Program-made: the position numbers and the translations under genes
The notes under the pieces: generated by a model
The model's database searches: none
The model's input: the letters and a program-made list of their open reading frames with translations, nothing else
Told to the model about the DNA's origin: nothing
In this document: one piece after another, positions 1-11,051 of the stretch
How the letters are laid out: every line of letters starts with the position of its first letter
Numbering within the stretch: position 1 is the first letter of the stretch
From: Arctopsyche grandis
Taxonomy: Eukaryota > Arthropoda > Insecta > Trichoptera > Hydropsychidae
DNA: 64,000 bases
Assembly: GCF_051622035.1 (NCBI RefSeq)
Contig: NC_135358.1
Location: 8,535,001-8,599,000 of the forward strand
Reading direction: 5' to 3'

Positions 1-150
1 TTTGTAAATGTAATTACTTTTTTGTTTTTTAAAATTTTTACAAGAAAATTTCAACAATTTATAAAGAAAAGATATATTATATAAATGGCTGATAAATCCT
101 ATTTTTAATAAAAATTTGTACTAATCATCTATGCGTGTTTGTTTTTTCAG

Positions 151-3100
151 GAGGACGTAAATGAGTTTAGTTTGACAATGCAAAGTGAAAATACCGATAT
201 CAGTGCCATAGAAAACAATTCAAATAATAATGTAGAGTATAATGACAGCTGTTTCAAGATGAAGTTTGAAGATTCTAATTTTGATGGTTTCATGGATAGT
301 CAAATGACAAATGAAACGGACAGTGTTTTAAAAATCGAATGGATGGGCAACACAATGCAAAAGGAAGAAATGTCGCTAAGAGTGAAAACAAAGAAAACTC
401 CACGACCCATTCCCAATTTAATTCCATTGCACATGCAAAGCTCCAATCAACTTAGTAAAAATGTAAATATGAATTCTACACCTTTAAATTTAAGTGTAAT
501 TTCAAAATCAATGGAAAATTCTGCCAATGATTTTAAAATTCTTCCTTCGTCCGAAGTGTACAAAATGGATATTCAATGCAATGATGACAGCGTGGATCAG
601 TCTCAGTTTGATTATCTGTCGACTAAAAGCGACGAGTCGTCACAACATTCCTTACCGAGAGTAGTGAAAACTATTACTAAAAAGAAAAATTCGTCCATAT
701 TCGACAAATTATATAAAGAAAAAATGATCGCTGCAGTTGAAAATGGAAACCTGTCGTGCAAAGACTGTGGACATGTTTCCAAAACTCTTTCTGAACATAC
801 TCATCATGAAAAACTTTGCTCATCGGTTGACACCAAGTTGAATCATGTCACCATCCCGTCTGGTTTACGATCTACGAGATGTCAAAATTGTCGACATAGG
901 TGTAAATCAAGCGCAGATTTGGTTGTGCACTTACAAACGTGTTTATTGACAAATAAACTTTCCGATGCTTTAAAAACTGATACTTGCAAAACTGAAAAAG
1001 TAGATTTTACTACCAACAATCGAGTAATATCTGAAGAAGAAGCTTCCGCAGACGATCCACAAGTGCCACACCCAATGGAAAATGTGGTTTTTGTATGGAA
1101 TCCCATAATGAACAATAACCTGTCACTCGCATCTGTTGATAATTTTGATGTAAATGTGGACAACAGCAAAGTATTGACATCAACGCCAAATATCAATCAG
1201 CCTGCACGGGAACAAGAAAACGCAAATACTGGAAAAAAAGTTTTTAAATGCCCTCATTGTACTTTTTGGGCGTCAACAGCATCTCGGTTTCACGTTCATA
1301 TTGTGGGACATCTGAATAAAAAGCCATTCGAATGTTCTTTGTGCTCATATAAATCGAATTGGAGATGGGATATTACAAAACATATACGATTGAAATCGGT
1401 TCGAGATCCTGAGCATACCAAGGCAAAAGTTTTGATGACAGATGAAACTGGTAGAAGAAATTATAGCAAGTACAACAAATATTTAACTTTAATGCAAATT
1501 TCGGATCCCTCCGTAGATGTAGCTTCTGCATCGTTGCATTTGTTTAATAGGAAATATAGAGAAAACGTCGGGAACACATCAGCCAATTATGAAAATTTTT
1601 CAAGCTTGCAATCGGAAATGCTGGAAAACTCGTCTGATAATCCTTCAGACTCCCATACGCAGGGTTCTTCTCAGCTTGAAGATTATAAAGTTGAAGAAAA
1701 TATAGAAAATAAAAAATCTAGGAAATCTATGTGGAAGTGCAAAAAGTGTGATTATAGGTAATTATATCACTTTTTGATGCATGAATTTTCGAAAGTGTTC
1801 ACTTATGTAGATTGTTAATTATACACATTTATTTTTGTTATAGATGTAAATTAATCTATAAAATATTAACCAAATTTATAATATATAATCATATTTTTAC
1901 TAAGCATGAATCTTTTCTTTTTCTTTATATTTATTTATTTCCCAAGCTTTCTTCCTTTTGTGTTTTGCGTATTGCTTTATAAAATACATCTTTCTATCCA
2001 AACTTTTTAGAAGAGCACTTTTTGTTTTAAAATTCTTTAAATATATTCATTTATTTCGCATGGTAGAGTTTTGAAACTATCAAGTGATTACTATGTTTAT
2101 GTAGTTCTTTATTGATTTCAATTTAAAAGTAGTAAACATTAAAAAACCAGTAATTATTTTAGAAATGATAATATTTATATAATGCTTAAATTCGGTGTTA
2201 ATAGAATTTAAATTGCGATTTTCTATTTCCTCTTATTGGAGAGACATCTACATGTGTATTATATAAAATACTACCACAAATATGTAATGATTTGTTTTTG
2301 TAAATGTATCTTCAATCCTTGTGTTGTCATTTGCGAAACGATAATATTGTTTCTGTGATAAGAGCTGCACACTTATGATTATATGTGAATTAATAAAAAA
2401 CCTTCACAAATTTTGACCCATATTCAGTTAAAGTAATCGAAAGAAAATTTACTCTTTTGATGGATAATTATTTTAAAATGTTCAGCTGCAAATTTTTTTA
2501 ATAAAATCAATAATTAAAAATTGATTTTACCAATAAAATTAAAAATTTCAATAATTCTCTTGCATGTGTCATTATTTTTGCATCAAATTGTATAGTAATT
2601 TTATTATATTTTAAATTGAGTAATTTGTGTGTAGTAGCAGTTTTCATATTTATAAGTACGCATACGATAGTATTGCATTATCCTTTCATAGAAGACGTTT
2701 TATATTCTTTTTATTATTATTTTCCATTTAAGATTTTATTCGCTTTTATTATTTGTTTGAAATGTAAAATATATGTATACAAAATTAATTTTCAATTTTA
2801 ATTTCCTTTACTTGTCAGTAGAATATTAAATATACTTCGGTATGTAGATAGGTTTTACTAAAACTTAAAAATCTTTCGATTTTTAATTTAAATTACAGAT
2901 TAAAAAAAATACAGAATTTTTACCATTTAAATGTGATATTATTCATTTTGGAATGGATGGCCGTCAATGAAGATAATGAGTTGGTCATTGGCTCTTCTAT
3001 ATAATATTCTAGGTTTTTGACGCAAATTGATTTCTTAAGGATAAGAAGTACTGCAGGCAGAATTGGTGAAGTTTATTTTCATCTATGTACAATTCTAAAC

Positions 3101-6100
3101 ATGTTTAAATAAGTTTTTATATTATATAATTTATATGGAAGTCATATTGAAAGACATACATACATACACATTTTGAATTACAATTACGTATATGTATAAT
3201 ACATATATTCAAACAAAAAATTACATTTTTCGATTAGTGCATTACAGTATATAAATATACATATATTATCGTCAAATAACCTACAACGTTTGTGGTGAAG
3301 GGTAAAAGAAATAAAACATTTTGATAAAAAAAACTTTCATGCAATGGTAATTATTGAATTAATAAATATATTAGAGTAACGGTTGGTACAATATTTGTGA
3401 ATACTGTTATCGATTATGTTTTGATTGACTGGATAATCTTTTTCACAGCTCTTCTAAATACTTCCTGTCTTCCATTATTCCTCTCAGGTTGCACTCACTA
3501 TACTTTTCATTTCACATTACTCTAATGCTTTATGTATTGAAATGTTTCCATTAATACAAATTATAACAATGTGTTTTTAATTTTGGGTGAATATTATTTA
3601 ACAAAATCAAATGATCATTCATCATTCACATAAAAATATGACAATCCAACCTGTTATGTAGGAATGCGAGCAAAGACGCCTTACTCATGCATGTACGAAA
3701 ACATTCAAAATCAAGCACAACTCAACCTCAAGAAGAAGAGCCAGCTGAAGGGCCAGATACTTCAGAGGTGATCAGTGCTTCTGACACGTCAAGCATATCA
3801 TATCGATGTGGTCATTGCAACCAGGTATCCAATTGGAAGCATGTAATTCAGGTATCTACTATCGCCTTACTAACCCAATAATACTACTAATGCACACGCA
3901 TTTTGGTGATCATGACTTGGTAAAAAGTTAAGAGTTTAGGTATGTTTTTTTATATGAAAAGTTATACTCAGCATTCACGTCTCAGTATGTAAATCCTATT
4001 GAAAACTTAAATTTTTTAAATTTTGGAAATGTAGTACCCTAATCATATTAATTTATTCAATATTATATAATATAATCGCATGTTTTATTTCATATTATAA
4101 ATAAAATATAAAATCAAAGCAATTCTATATAATATTCTAATACCTATTAACTTAACAATAATATTCAGAGGGGGGGGGGGTAATTATTATGGTATGCATG
4201 TCTTCAATTATTTGGAAAAATAACCTTAATTTAATATAACAACTTCTGTAATTTAAAATTAAACCGTAGTAAAGTTAGTATTCGTTGATTTTTTTGCTTT
4301 CAAATATTTTAATATATTATTTTATATCTTTCAGCGCCACTGTCGACTAAAGCACAATGGAGATGTGAAAGTGGTTGTCGGCTCAAAAGTCATCACATCC
4401 AAGAATTCTAATTCAAATGGTGTGCAAAGTATTTCAACACATATAAAGTGTTCAAAATGTCCATTCACTACAACATCTAAATCGGCGTATGAAAATCATC
4501 TGAAGCAGCATTCGATCACATCAGAATCTACTTTCAAATGTTTCATATGTCCATACTATGTTAAAACTGAAGCTGAATTGATGCAACATTTACCACTGCA
4601 CGGCATATCGGACCCTGAAAAGTACGGCGTCCAAGTCCTCACCTGCAAATCACCGATAGCAGAAAATACACCGATAAAAAGATACAAGTGTTCAGACTGT
4701 CCATACGAAAGTAACAGTAAATCTCAATTTACCTACCACGAACAGTTTCACAAAGCCAACGATGCTCCGTTTAAATGCGACGTTTGCAACTACCAAGTGT
4801 CGAAACGTCACTTACTCCATCAGCATATGAAAGTTCACGGTTTCATCCCACCACAAAAAGATGCCGCAGAAGTCGTCAACACGTCAGTATCAGACACTTC
4901 GTCTACATTAAACAATTCAAATCAAGATGCATCCGATTTGATTCAAATGTGGGTATCGTATTGCGGTGAATTTCAAAAGATGTTCAAATGCAGATCATGT
5001 CCTTATGTGAATTTAAGACGGAATAATATCTTCGATCATGAAAAGATGCATTGCATTGATTCACACATGCCAAGTTTAGATTCACAAATGCCAAACATGC
5101 ACAAATGCTCAGAATGTAACTACACTTGTAATAACGTAGATGTTTATTTGTCACATTCCAAAGTCCACAAAGAAGACTATGTCAAAGTGTTTTGTCCTGT
5201 AAATCATCTTAAAGCCGACGATCAACAAATATTAGAATTAAAAGAAATTTTAAGTGAATTAAATTTATATAAATATAAGCTGGACCCGTTACATAGTACC
5301 TCTAAAGATGAAACCAATGATGCAAATGAAAGCAAAAAAATATCTGTCGATAGTAATCTGCCCAATAAATTCATGTATTTTTGCTCAGATTGCCCAGCTA
5401 GATTTATTTTCGAAAAAGAATTGCAAATACATTATAAATTTCATTGCATACGTTTACCTTATCAATGCCAAATATGCTCATATACAGCACGTCAACTCTC
5501 ACATTTGTTGGCTCATAAAAATGTACATTTTAAGAATTATCAAGAAAGAACTGAAGCACTGCAAAACTACCACATTCCTCATCCTGAACATCCTCAGCCT
5601 AAAATAGTGGCAGTCGCTACTTTTGTAAACGAACCCGAACCAGTCTGGATAGTAGTCGCCGATGCGATCAAAAATAAAACTATCGAGTACGAACCAGTAG
5701 AAGCAGTTACAAAAGAAAACGTCAGCACTTCAAAACAATCCACAAAGCAGCATATGTGCACTCAGTGTCCAGCAAAGTTTTTCAAAAGTGCAGCTCTCAA
5801 TTACCATTTAACTCTTCACGGTGGACAGGGTAGCTTCAAATGTCGTCAGTGTGATTATGCCGTGAAGACTATAGGCAATCTTGCTAAGCATGAAGCTGTT
5901 CACGTAAATGTAACATGTGACGCACAAATGGAATACGAATCAAGTGAAGAAACGAATTATAAAAATATACCTATATCTGGAACTGATTTATATCAGCATA
6001 AAACTAAAGCTGAAAAGAAGGCTTTATCTGAAAAACTCGTTACTAGACCAAATGATCATTTTCCACCAGTATTACAAGCAGATCCTCAGTTCGGGTTGTT

Positions 6101-6935
6101 GATGCACGGTAACCCAGAATTTATCTATCCCACGTACTTAAAAAATGGCAGACCAAAAGAAAAGCGTTATAAATGCCACAAATGCCCTTCTGCTTTTGAA
6201 AAGAGAGAACAGTATAAGGTCCACTTGTCGTTGCATGGATCTAAACAAAGATACAAATGTGAAATTTGCGATTATTCCGTTAAATATTATGCAAATTATG
6301 TTCAACATATGCGCAAGCATCAAATGAATGCCGATGCCCAAGCAGCTCGTCAAGGTATCTCCAAACCGGAACCGTTGGAAGAATTCACTTTACAAAGCAA
6401 AAGCGACACAAAATTAGCCATAAAAAGTCTTCCCAAACAATCATACAAAGATAGATCAAAGTTATCAATAAGTGACCAACAAACATTGAAACTTTTACAT
6501 AGAAGACGTTCAAGCGGTGCCAGTAACAAAGATATTCCCGAAGAACGTAAGGTGTACAGATGTACTTATTGTCCTTATACTAACCAGAGACGAGACGCTT
6601 TGGATAATCATATGAGACGTCATGCTTCTGTCTCTGGTATCAATGGTAACTTTACATGCCATTATTGTGATTACGCAGCTCCGCAGTCGCAATTTTTACG
6701 AGATCATATGAAAGTTCACTTCCATCAACCAAAGCACATAGCTCCCGATTACTTTTCTAATTTTGAAGGTTTGAAAATATCTATTTCTAAATTAAGCGAT
6801 CCAGTTTCAAACACCTCTGATATTTGCGATCAACAATGTTTGTTTAATGCAAATCATAGTGTTGACACTATTTTTAATAACAATAACGAAAATAAAATAT
6901 ATGTTATACCTAATACAGGAGAAAAACTCATTTAA
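151..6935 (+). CDS. Large C2H2 zinc-finger protein, charlatan/REST-like; 5' end outside window
   Basis: Three exons are readable: 151-1757, 3662-3851 and 4335-6935. Each has an AG acceptor and GT donor, with phases 2 then 0, giving 1465 residues in the window. The first exon opens after a polypyrimidine-AG acceptor, so the start codon lies upstream. The protein has about 18 C2H2 fingers of the C-x2-C-x12-H-x3-4-H kind plus two degenerate ones. Fingers are often in spaced pairs whose second Cys is followed by PY, DY or NY, as in REST-type repressors. Both introns cut inside a finger, between the Cys pair and the His pair. An N-terminal PLNLS motif resembles a CtBP-binding site. The likely role is a nuclear DNA-binding repressor. 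The finger containing SNWRWDITKHIR and the TDETGRRNYSKY stretch after it suggest insect charlatan (chn), but this is from memory and not confirmed. AATAAA signals lie at about 7070-7080. The 1.9-kb first intron and 0.48-kb second intron hold only AT-rich sequence and a G10 run near 4171. Confidence 0.85.
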
Positions 6936-7763
6936 AAACATAAATGTCAATCCACCAAAAGTAACGGAAATCTTTGATCTAAATCTAAACTTTCCTATAT
7001 TTCAATTTTATTGGTAGTAAATTAAAATAAATTTGACTTGTATATAATGTGATATAACAGCTCAAAACTGATTAAATAAAATTTGTTATATAAAGTTCCC
7101 TAACATTTTTATTTTGTATTAAATTCAATTTACTACTCAAAATTTATAAGTGTTGAATAGTCACATATTTTAAAATAAATAAATTTATGTGATTCATTTC
7201 TGTCGTCTTTTTAAAAGTTAAGCATGTCCTAGATTTTCCTACTATCCACTTTCTGGTCCCATTCATAATTTCTGATGATAGCTATTTGAATTGTGTTTGT
7301 GTAAGTGGTTTCCATAGTCAGGTTACTCCACCTAATCAGTAAGTGACTTTTGAATAGTCGACTATTGAAATATCCAAAATTTCTGGCATTAAATGTATAT
7401 ACATATGTAATTGAAAAATTGGAATATTTCACAAGCAAACACAATTTTTCAATAAAGTTAGTTACTAAACAATATTTTAACTGTTAGCCCGTAGATAAAC
7501 ATATGAACGATGAAAAATTCAGAAAAAACATGAATAGTGAATAAATTGTATTGCTTGACTTTAAGATATATGTACAAAAGGATGTAGAAAATAAAACCTA
7601 AAAGTAATGAAGTCAAGAAGATATACATAGAACAATAAAATAAAATAAATATTATATAATCATAATCGATTTATTTAGAATCAATGTTCAAAATCAATCA
7701 ATGCATATTAACTAGACCTTTTTCGTTTTGTTTTTAGTTTATTTTATTACATACATACATATA
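6936..7763. other. 3' UTR and AT-rich intergenic DNA
   Basis: This is the untranslated tail of the zinc-finger gene, with AATAAA-type signals near 7025 and 7075, followed by AT-rich sequence without a credible gene. The segment at about 7678-7745 matches 53090-53165 in inverted orientation. It therefore belongs to the edge of the duplicated repeat block described elsewhere. Confidence 0.5.
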
Positions 7764-7767
7764 ATAT

Positions 7768-8150
7768 TGTTGCGTAGGGGTGGGTGGAGGATCCAAGTAA
7801 AAGGCCAACAGTCGTTTCACAGCATTTATTGATGATTAAGGAGATACACGCATTGCCAATGCTCCGTCCAGAATGACATGATATCGCCTACGTACCGCCT
7901 TATAAGGGGTAGATCTCTCAGGACGTCTAATCTGTTTACCTACTGTATAGTCACGTATTCGGATATGTATTCCCACGGTATGAGAAGTGCAATCATTGTT
8001 TAGCTTTCATGCACTTAGCTTGTCGCTAATCCTTCAAACCACTTATACCAGTCTCACGGTATGCACTTAGTTAATCCGTTAAACAGATAATCCTTGAACG
8101 GTCACACAGTCTCTGGGATTCTATTCGATTAATCCGCGGCGTACGTAACA
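7768..8150 (-). mobile_element. Solo LTR, family 1 (copy 1)
   Basis: A 383-bp unit begins TGTTGCG and ends CGTAACA, and is flanked by the 4-bp direct repeat ATAT. Read on the minus strand it carries an AATAAA signal. The unit recurs at 52568-52935 in opposite orientation with the same ATAT flanks. It has no internal region, so it is a solo LTR fossil of an LTR retrotransposon, recent enough that the two copies still align almost base for base. Confidence 0.7.
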
Positions 8151-8154
8151 ATAT

Positions 8155-8618
8155 TATAATGATAGAAGTGGCTTTAGGCGTTATATTGTTGTCAAGTGTC
8201 GATTGTCCACAGACAATCCTAAATAATTTTAGCATCAGTCGTATTTGATGCTTGGTGGTCGACGTATGTCCGATAAAAAATTCTCTGGGCAAGTGCATCG
8301 TTAAAAATTGCACGATGTATTAAAAAACACACAATAAACAACATGGGATACATTTTTATAAGTAAATTGATCATTTAAGTAACATATTATTCAATTAACA
8401 TCGTATATGAAAGCGTCATGGCGACAGCTAGCATACGCGTACAATATTGCGTAATTATGGAAACGGTACGCGTGTTATTGAAAGAAAAAATGTATTCGAA
8501 AGGGTGCTTCTATTATTATAACATTTCTCTGCATACATATGTATGTACATCACATGTACCATGACAGGAATTACTTCAAGGCAACGCATACAGTTAGATT
8601 ATTTGTGCACATACGTAC
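8155..8618. repeat. Unclassified repeat between two solo LTRs
   Basis: This 464-bp stretch is repeated almost exactly, inverted, at 52104-52563. It contains an 80-codon open frame on the minus strand in this copy that is not clearly a gene. It presumably belongs to an older element into which both LTRs inserted. Confidence 0.5.
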
Positions 8619-8806
8619 TGTAACATGGGAACATGAGAGAGAGAGTATCCACTGTCCAAGTATATTCGTAGGTGAACAATAGAGACCCTAGATTGGGCTA
8701 ACAATAATCAGTAAGTTCCCAAAAGATACGCTGGAGTTCTCACAGACTTGGGCAAGTGCGTACGTAAACAATAGACTCGCCAGGGTAGACCTTTAAGTGC
8801 CTAGAC

Positions 8807-8947
8807 CAGTGGTTCTTAACCTGGGTTCGGCGGAGGTCAAGACACACACCCGACTCATATGATTCGGGTGCCAATTAAAAAGGCTTCGGTGAATGCGCAT
8901 ATGAAACTGGTGGGGGTCAGTACCTCCAACAAGGTTAAGAACCACTG
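8807..8947. mobile_element. hAT-type MITE, 141 bp (copy 1)
   Basis: Terminal inverted repeats begin CAGTGGTTCTTAACC and end GGTTAAGAACCACTG. They are flanked by the 8-bp direct repeat GCCTAGAC. CAGTG ends with 8-bp target duplications are typical of hAT elements. An identical-length copy with the same target duplication is at 51773-51913. Confidence 0.85.
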
Positions 8948-9038
8948 GCCTAGACAATAAACACATGAATGGATCGGGGAAGCTGTGCTGTGCAAATTGT
9001 CCTTTATAAGGAGATACACACATTAGATCAGATTATTC

Positions 9039-10104
9039 TGTGGCGGCTCGCTTATACGACATGGTCGAGTTTGGTTGCCTTCCTGCGAGTGGGGACCAAC
9101 CCGGCTGGGTTCGGAGAGCCGCTACTCACTCTGTCTTCAGCTGTCATATAATAAACACGTGCATTAACATGCCAGTCGTCTCATTCGTTCATCCTCCATA
9201 CTGGTGACCCCCGACATCGAGCCACGCAGCCTCGATCAATTTCAACATGCCACTCATCCCTGCCTCGCCGAGCCATGCGGGGAAGCTACCCGCCGCGCCC
9301 CCATCGCCATCAACACGCGTCGCGGCCCGCGGGTGACAATAAACGAGCAGACACGGCTACCTACCTACCTACCTATCGACTGGAGTCCAGCCACAACGTT
9401 GACGACAGGTGCTTTAAAAAAATGGGGGAGCGAATGAGACGACGATCTTGACAGCTGGATGTGGAGTCATGCGCGATCCACTACACATAGAACGGTCATC
9501 CAGCACCACAAGACATACACCACCTCAGCACCATCATCATCATCATCATCAAGGCCCCGTCCGTCCCCACGAGCGTCGTCACGCCGAGACGGGCGGTAGC
9601 GCTACAACACCTCCACGAGCCACAACGACTCACGGTCCAGCTCGGAGTATCATCAACCACATCGATGCCCCTGCCGCCCCTGCCGCCCCCGCCGCCCCAC
9701 CAACCGACATCAGCCTCGGAATAGCGGCGCCGCCGCAGCATCGCATCGGCGCGACCATCGGACCACCCACCGTCCTGCTCGCGACGTCACCGCCCTCGAA
9801 TGTACCGACCATTCAGGGCGGTACACCTATACAGCGGATGACCCACGTCAACATTTTTTTTTCTCCCCACTTAATAATTTTTTTCTTTTGTAAAATTTGT
9901 TTCTTTGTAATTTTGGTATCGCTGATGCTGGGGGGGGAGTGATGTGGCGGCTCGCTTATACGACATGGTCGAGTTCGGTTGCCTTCCTGCGAGTGGGGAC
10001 CAACCCGGCTGGGTTCGGAGAGCCGCTACTCACTCTGTCTTCAGCTGTCATATAATAAACACGTGCATTAACATGCCAGTCGTCTCATTCGTTCATCCTC
10101 CATA
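9039..10104 (+). mobile_element. Short non-autonomous LTR retroelement (TRIM-like), complete-looking
   Basis: Two 162-bp LTRs (9039-9200 and 9943-10104) flank a 742-bp interior. A primer-binding-site-like TGGTGACCCCC follows the left LTR and a G-rich polypurine tract precedes the right one. ATTC is duplicated on both sides. No gag or pol reading frame is present, so the element would have depended on a relative for movement. The near identity of the LTRs suggests a young insertion. Related pieces lie at 28657-28816 and 38276-38437. Confidence 0.8.
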
Positions 10105-10269
10105 ATTCCATGTGGGCCTCTTGAATCGTTGAATAAATGCTGTCAAGCAACTTTGGCCTTTCATTTGGATCCTGAACCCATCCCTACGCAATAGTACTAA
10201 CAATTTTTCAGACATAATATACAATAGAGACATCTATGGACAGTAAAAAAAATCGATTTAAGGCAAATT

Positions 10270-10437
10270 TAAAAGTCAGCTGCATAGCTCGGTCGTGAAG
10301 CTTCTGCCTATCACCGAGAGGCACCGGTCTCGATCTCACGAGGTGACCTCGATTGAAAAGAATTTTTCTGATTATATCTGTAGGTCGATCGTTTTCTTTC
10401 AGACATTGCCAATTTCTCTGATATCATTGTTGACGTA
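10270..10437 (+). repeat. tRNA-derived SINE-like repeat (copy 1)
   Basis: The sequence carries a Pol III A-box-like TAGCTCGGTCGTGAAGC and, about 35 bp on, a B-box-like GGTCTCGATCTC. A tRNA-unrelated body follows and ends near TCTGATATCATTG. The inverted copy at 51328-51530 has about 30 extra bases in the body. The A and B box spacing fits a tRNA-headed SINE rather than a functional tRNA, since no cloverleaf arms pair cleanly. Confidence 0.5.
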
Positions 10438-10555
10438 ACCTGGGTTCGGCGGAGGTCAAGACACACCCGACTCATATGATTCGGGTGCCAATTAAGAAGG
10501 CCTTGAACGGTCACACAGTCTCTGGGATTCTATTCACTTAATCCGCGGCGTACGT
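10438..10555. repeat. Fragments of the hAT MITE and LTR family 1
   Basis: Bases 10438-10502 repeat half of the 141-bp hAT MITE. Bases 10503-10550 repeat one end of LTR family 1, ending GTACGTAACA. Both are truncated pieces in the repeat cluster upstream of Asx. Confidence 0.6.
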
Positions 10556-10559
10556 AACA

Positions 10560-10659
10560 ATACTAACGAGAACTCGAGTGCCAAATATTCCATATTCGCG
10601 ATTTTCATGGCAAAAATTGTCTTTTGGCCAATCGCAATGTGACTAATAATCCAATTACC
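10560..10659 (-). mobile_element. Half copy of the GGT...ACC foldback MITE family
   Basis: Read on the minus strand it begins GGTAATTGGATTATTAGTCA and continues through a shared GCACTCGAGTTC core. It matches the left half of the full copy at 42815-43026. The right half is missing. It lies about 400 bp upstream of the Asx start codon. Confidence 0.65.
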
Positions 10660-10689
10660 TGAAAGACAATTGTTCAGGAATCGGATTGC

Positions 10690-11051
10690 AGAGTAGCTTT
10701 TACGCGGCGGGCCGAGTCGAGTCGAGTCAAGAGGAGGGAGACGAAGAGGTAGGGGGCGGGGGCGGGAGAACAGAGGGGGCGACAGCTCCAGTCGTGTTCG
10801 TTTGTCTGCGATCGCGACTGCCACTGCGAATGCGAATGTGAATGCGATTACAGCTGGGACTTTTGTCGTCTTTCGAGTCGTTGGTGGCCGATGCCGATGC
10901 TGATGCTGATGCGAATGCGTATCGACAACCTCATCTGCGAGTGACGGACGAAGACGGAGACGGTGACGGTGACAGTGACAGTGACAGTGACAGTAACAGG
11001 AACACCCCCAAACCGCCACCGCCGCTCGCCCGGATGGCTATGGGCTGAGGC
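10690..11051 (+). promoter_or_regulatory. GC-rich promoter and 5' UTR of Asx, with upstream ORF
   Basis: Base composition changes sharply from AT-rich repeats to GC-rich DNA with GGGGCGGGGGCGGG at about 10755. Short tandem units follow: GATGCT-like repeats near 10895 and GTGACA repeats near 10965-10995. An upstream frame of 68 codons runs 10842-11048 and ends three bases before the Asx ATG. No TATA box is evident. Confidence 0.5.

Larger units (their letters stand above)
8619..10193 (+). mobile_element. Solo LTR, family 2 (copy 1), split by two later insertions
   Basis: It begins TGTAACATGG and ends CTACGCAATA, with GTAC direct repeats on both sides. The terminal ~65 bp resemble family 1. 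A 141-bp hAT MITE (8807-8947) and a 1066-bp TRIM-like LTR element (9039-10104) lie inside. Without these the LTR is about 355 bp. The matching copy at 51597-52099 carries the MITE but not the TRIM-like element, which gives the order of insertion. It is a fossil with no coding capacity. Confidence 0.65.

Noticed and set aside
9448-9942. 164-codon frame with a His run and Ala-Pro repeats
   Set aside because: It lies in the interior of the TRIM-like LTR element, and no gag-like or other domain is visible.
10283-10365. Possible tRNA gene
   Set aside because: A and B boxes are present, but the stems do not pair into a cloverleaf and the sequence is part of a repeat.
10534-11019. Long antisense frame upstream of Asx
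   Set aside because: It crosses a MITE fragment and the Asx promoter and is built from simple repeats (Cys-His runs).
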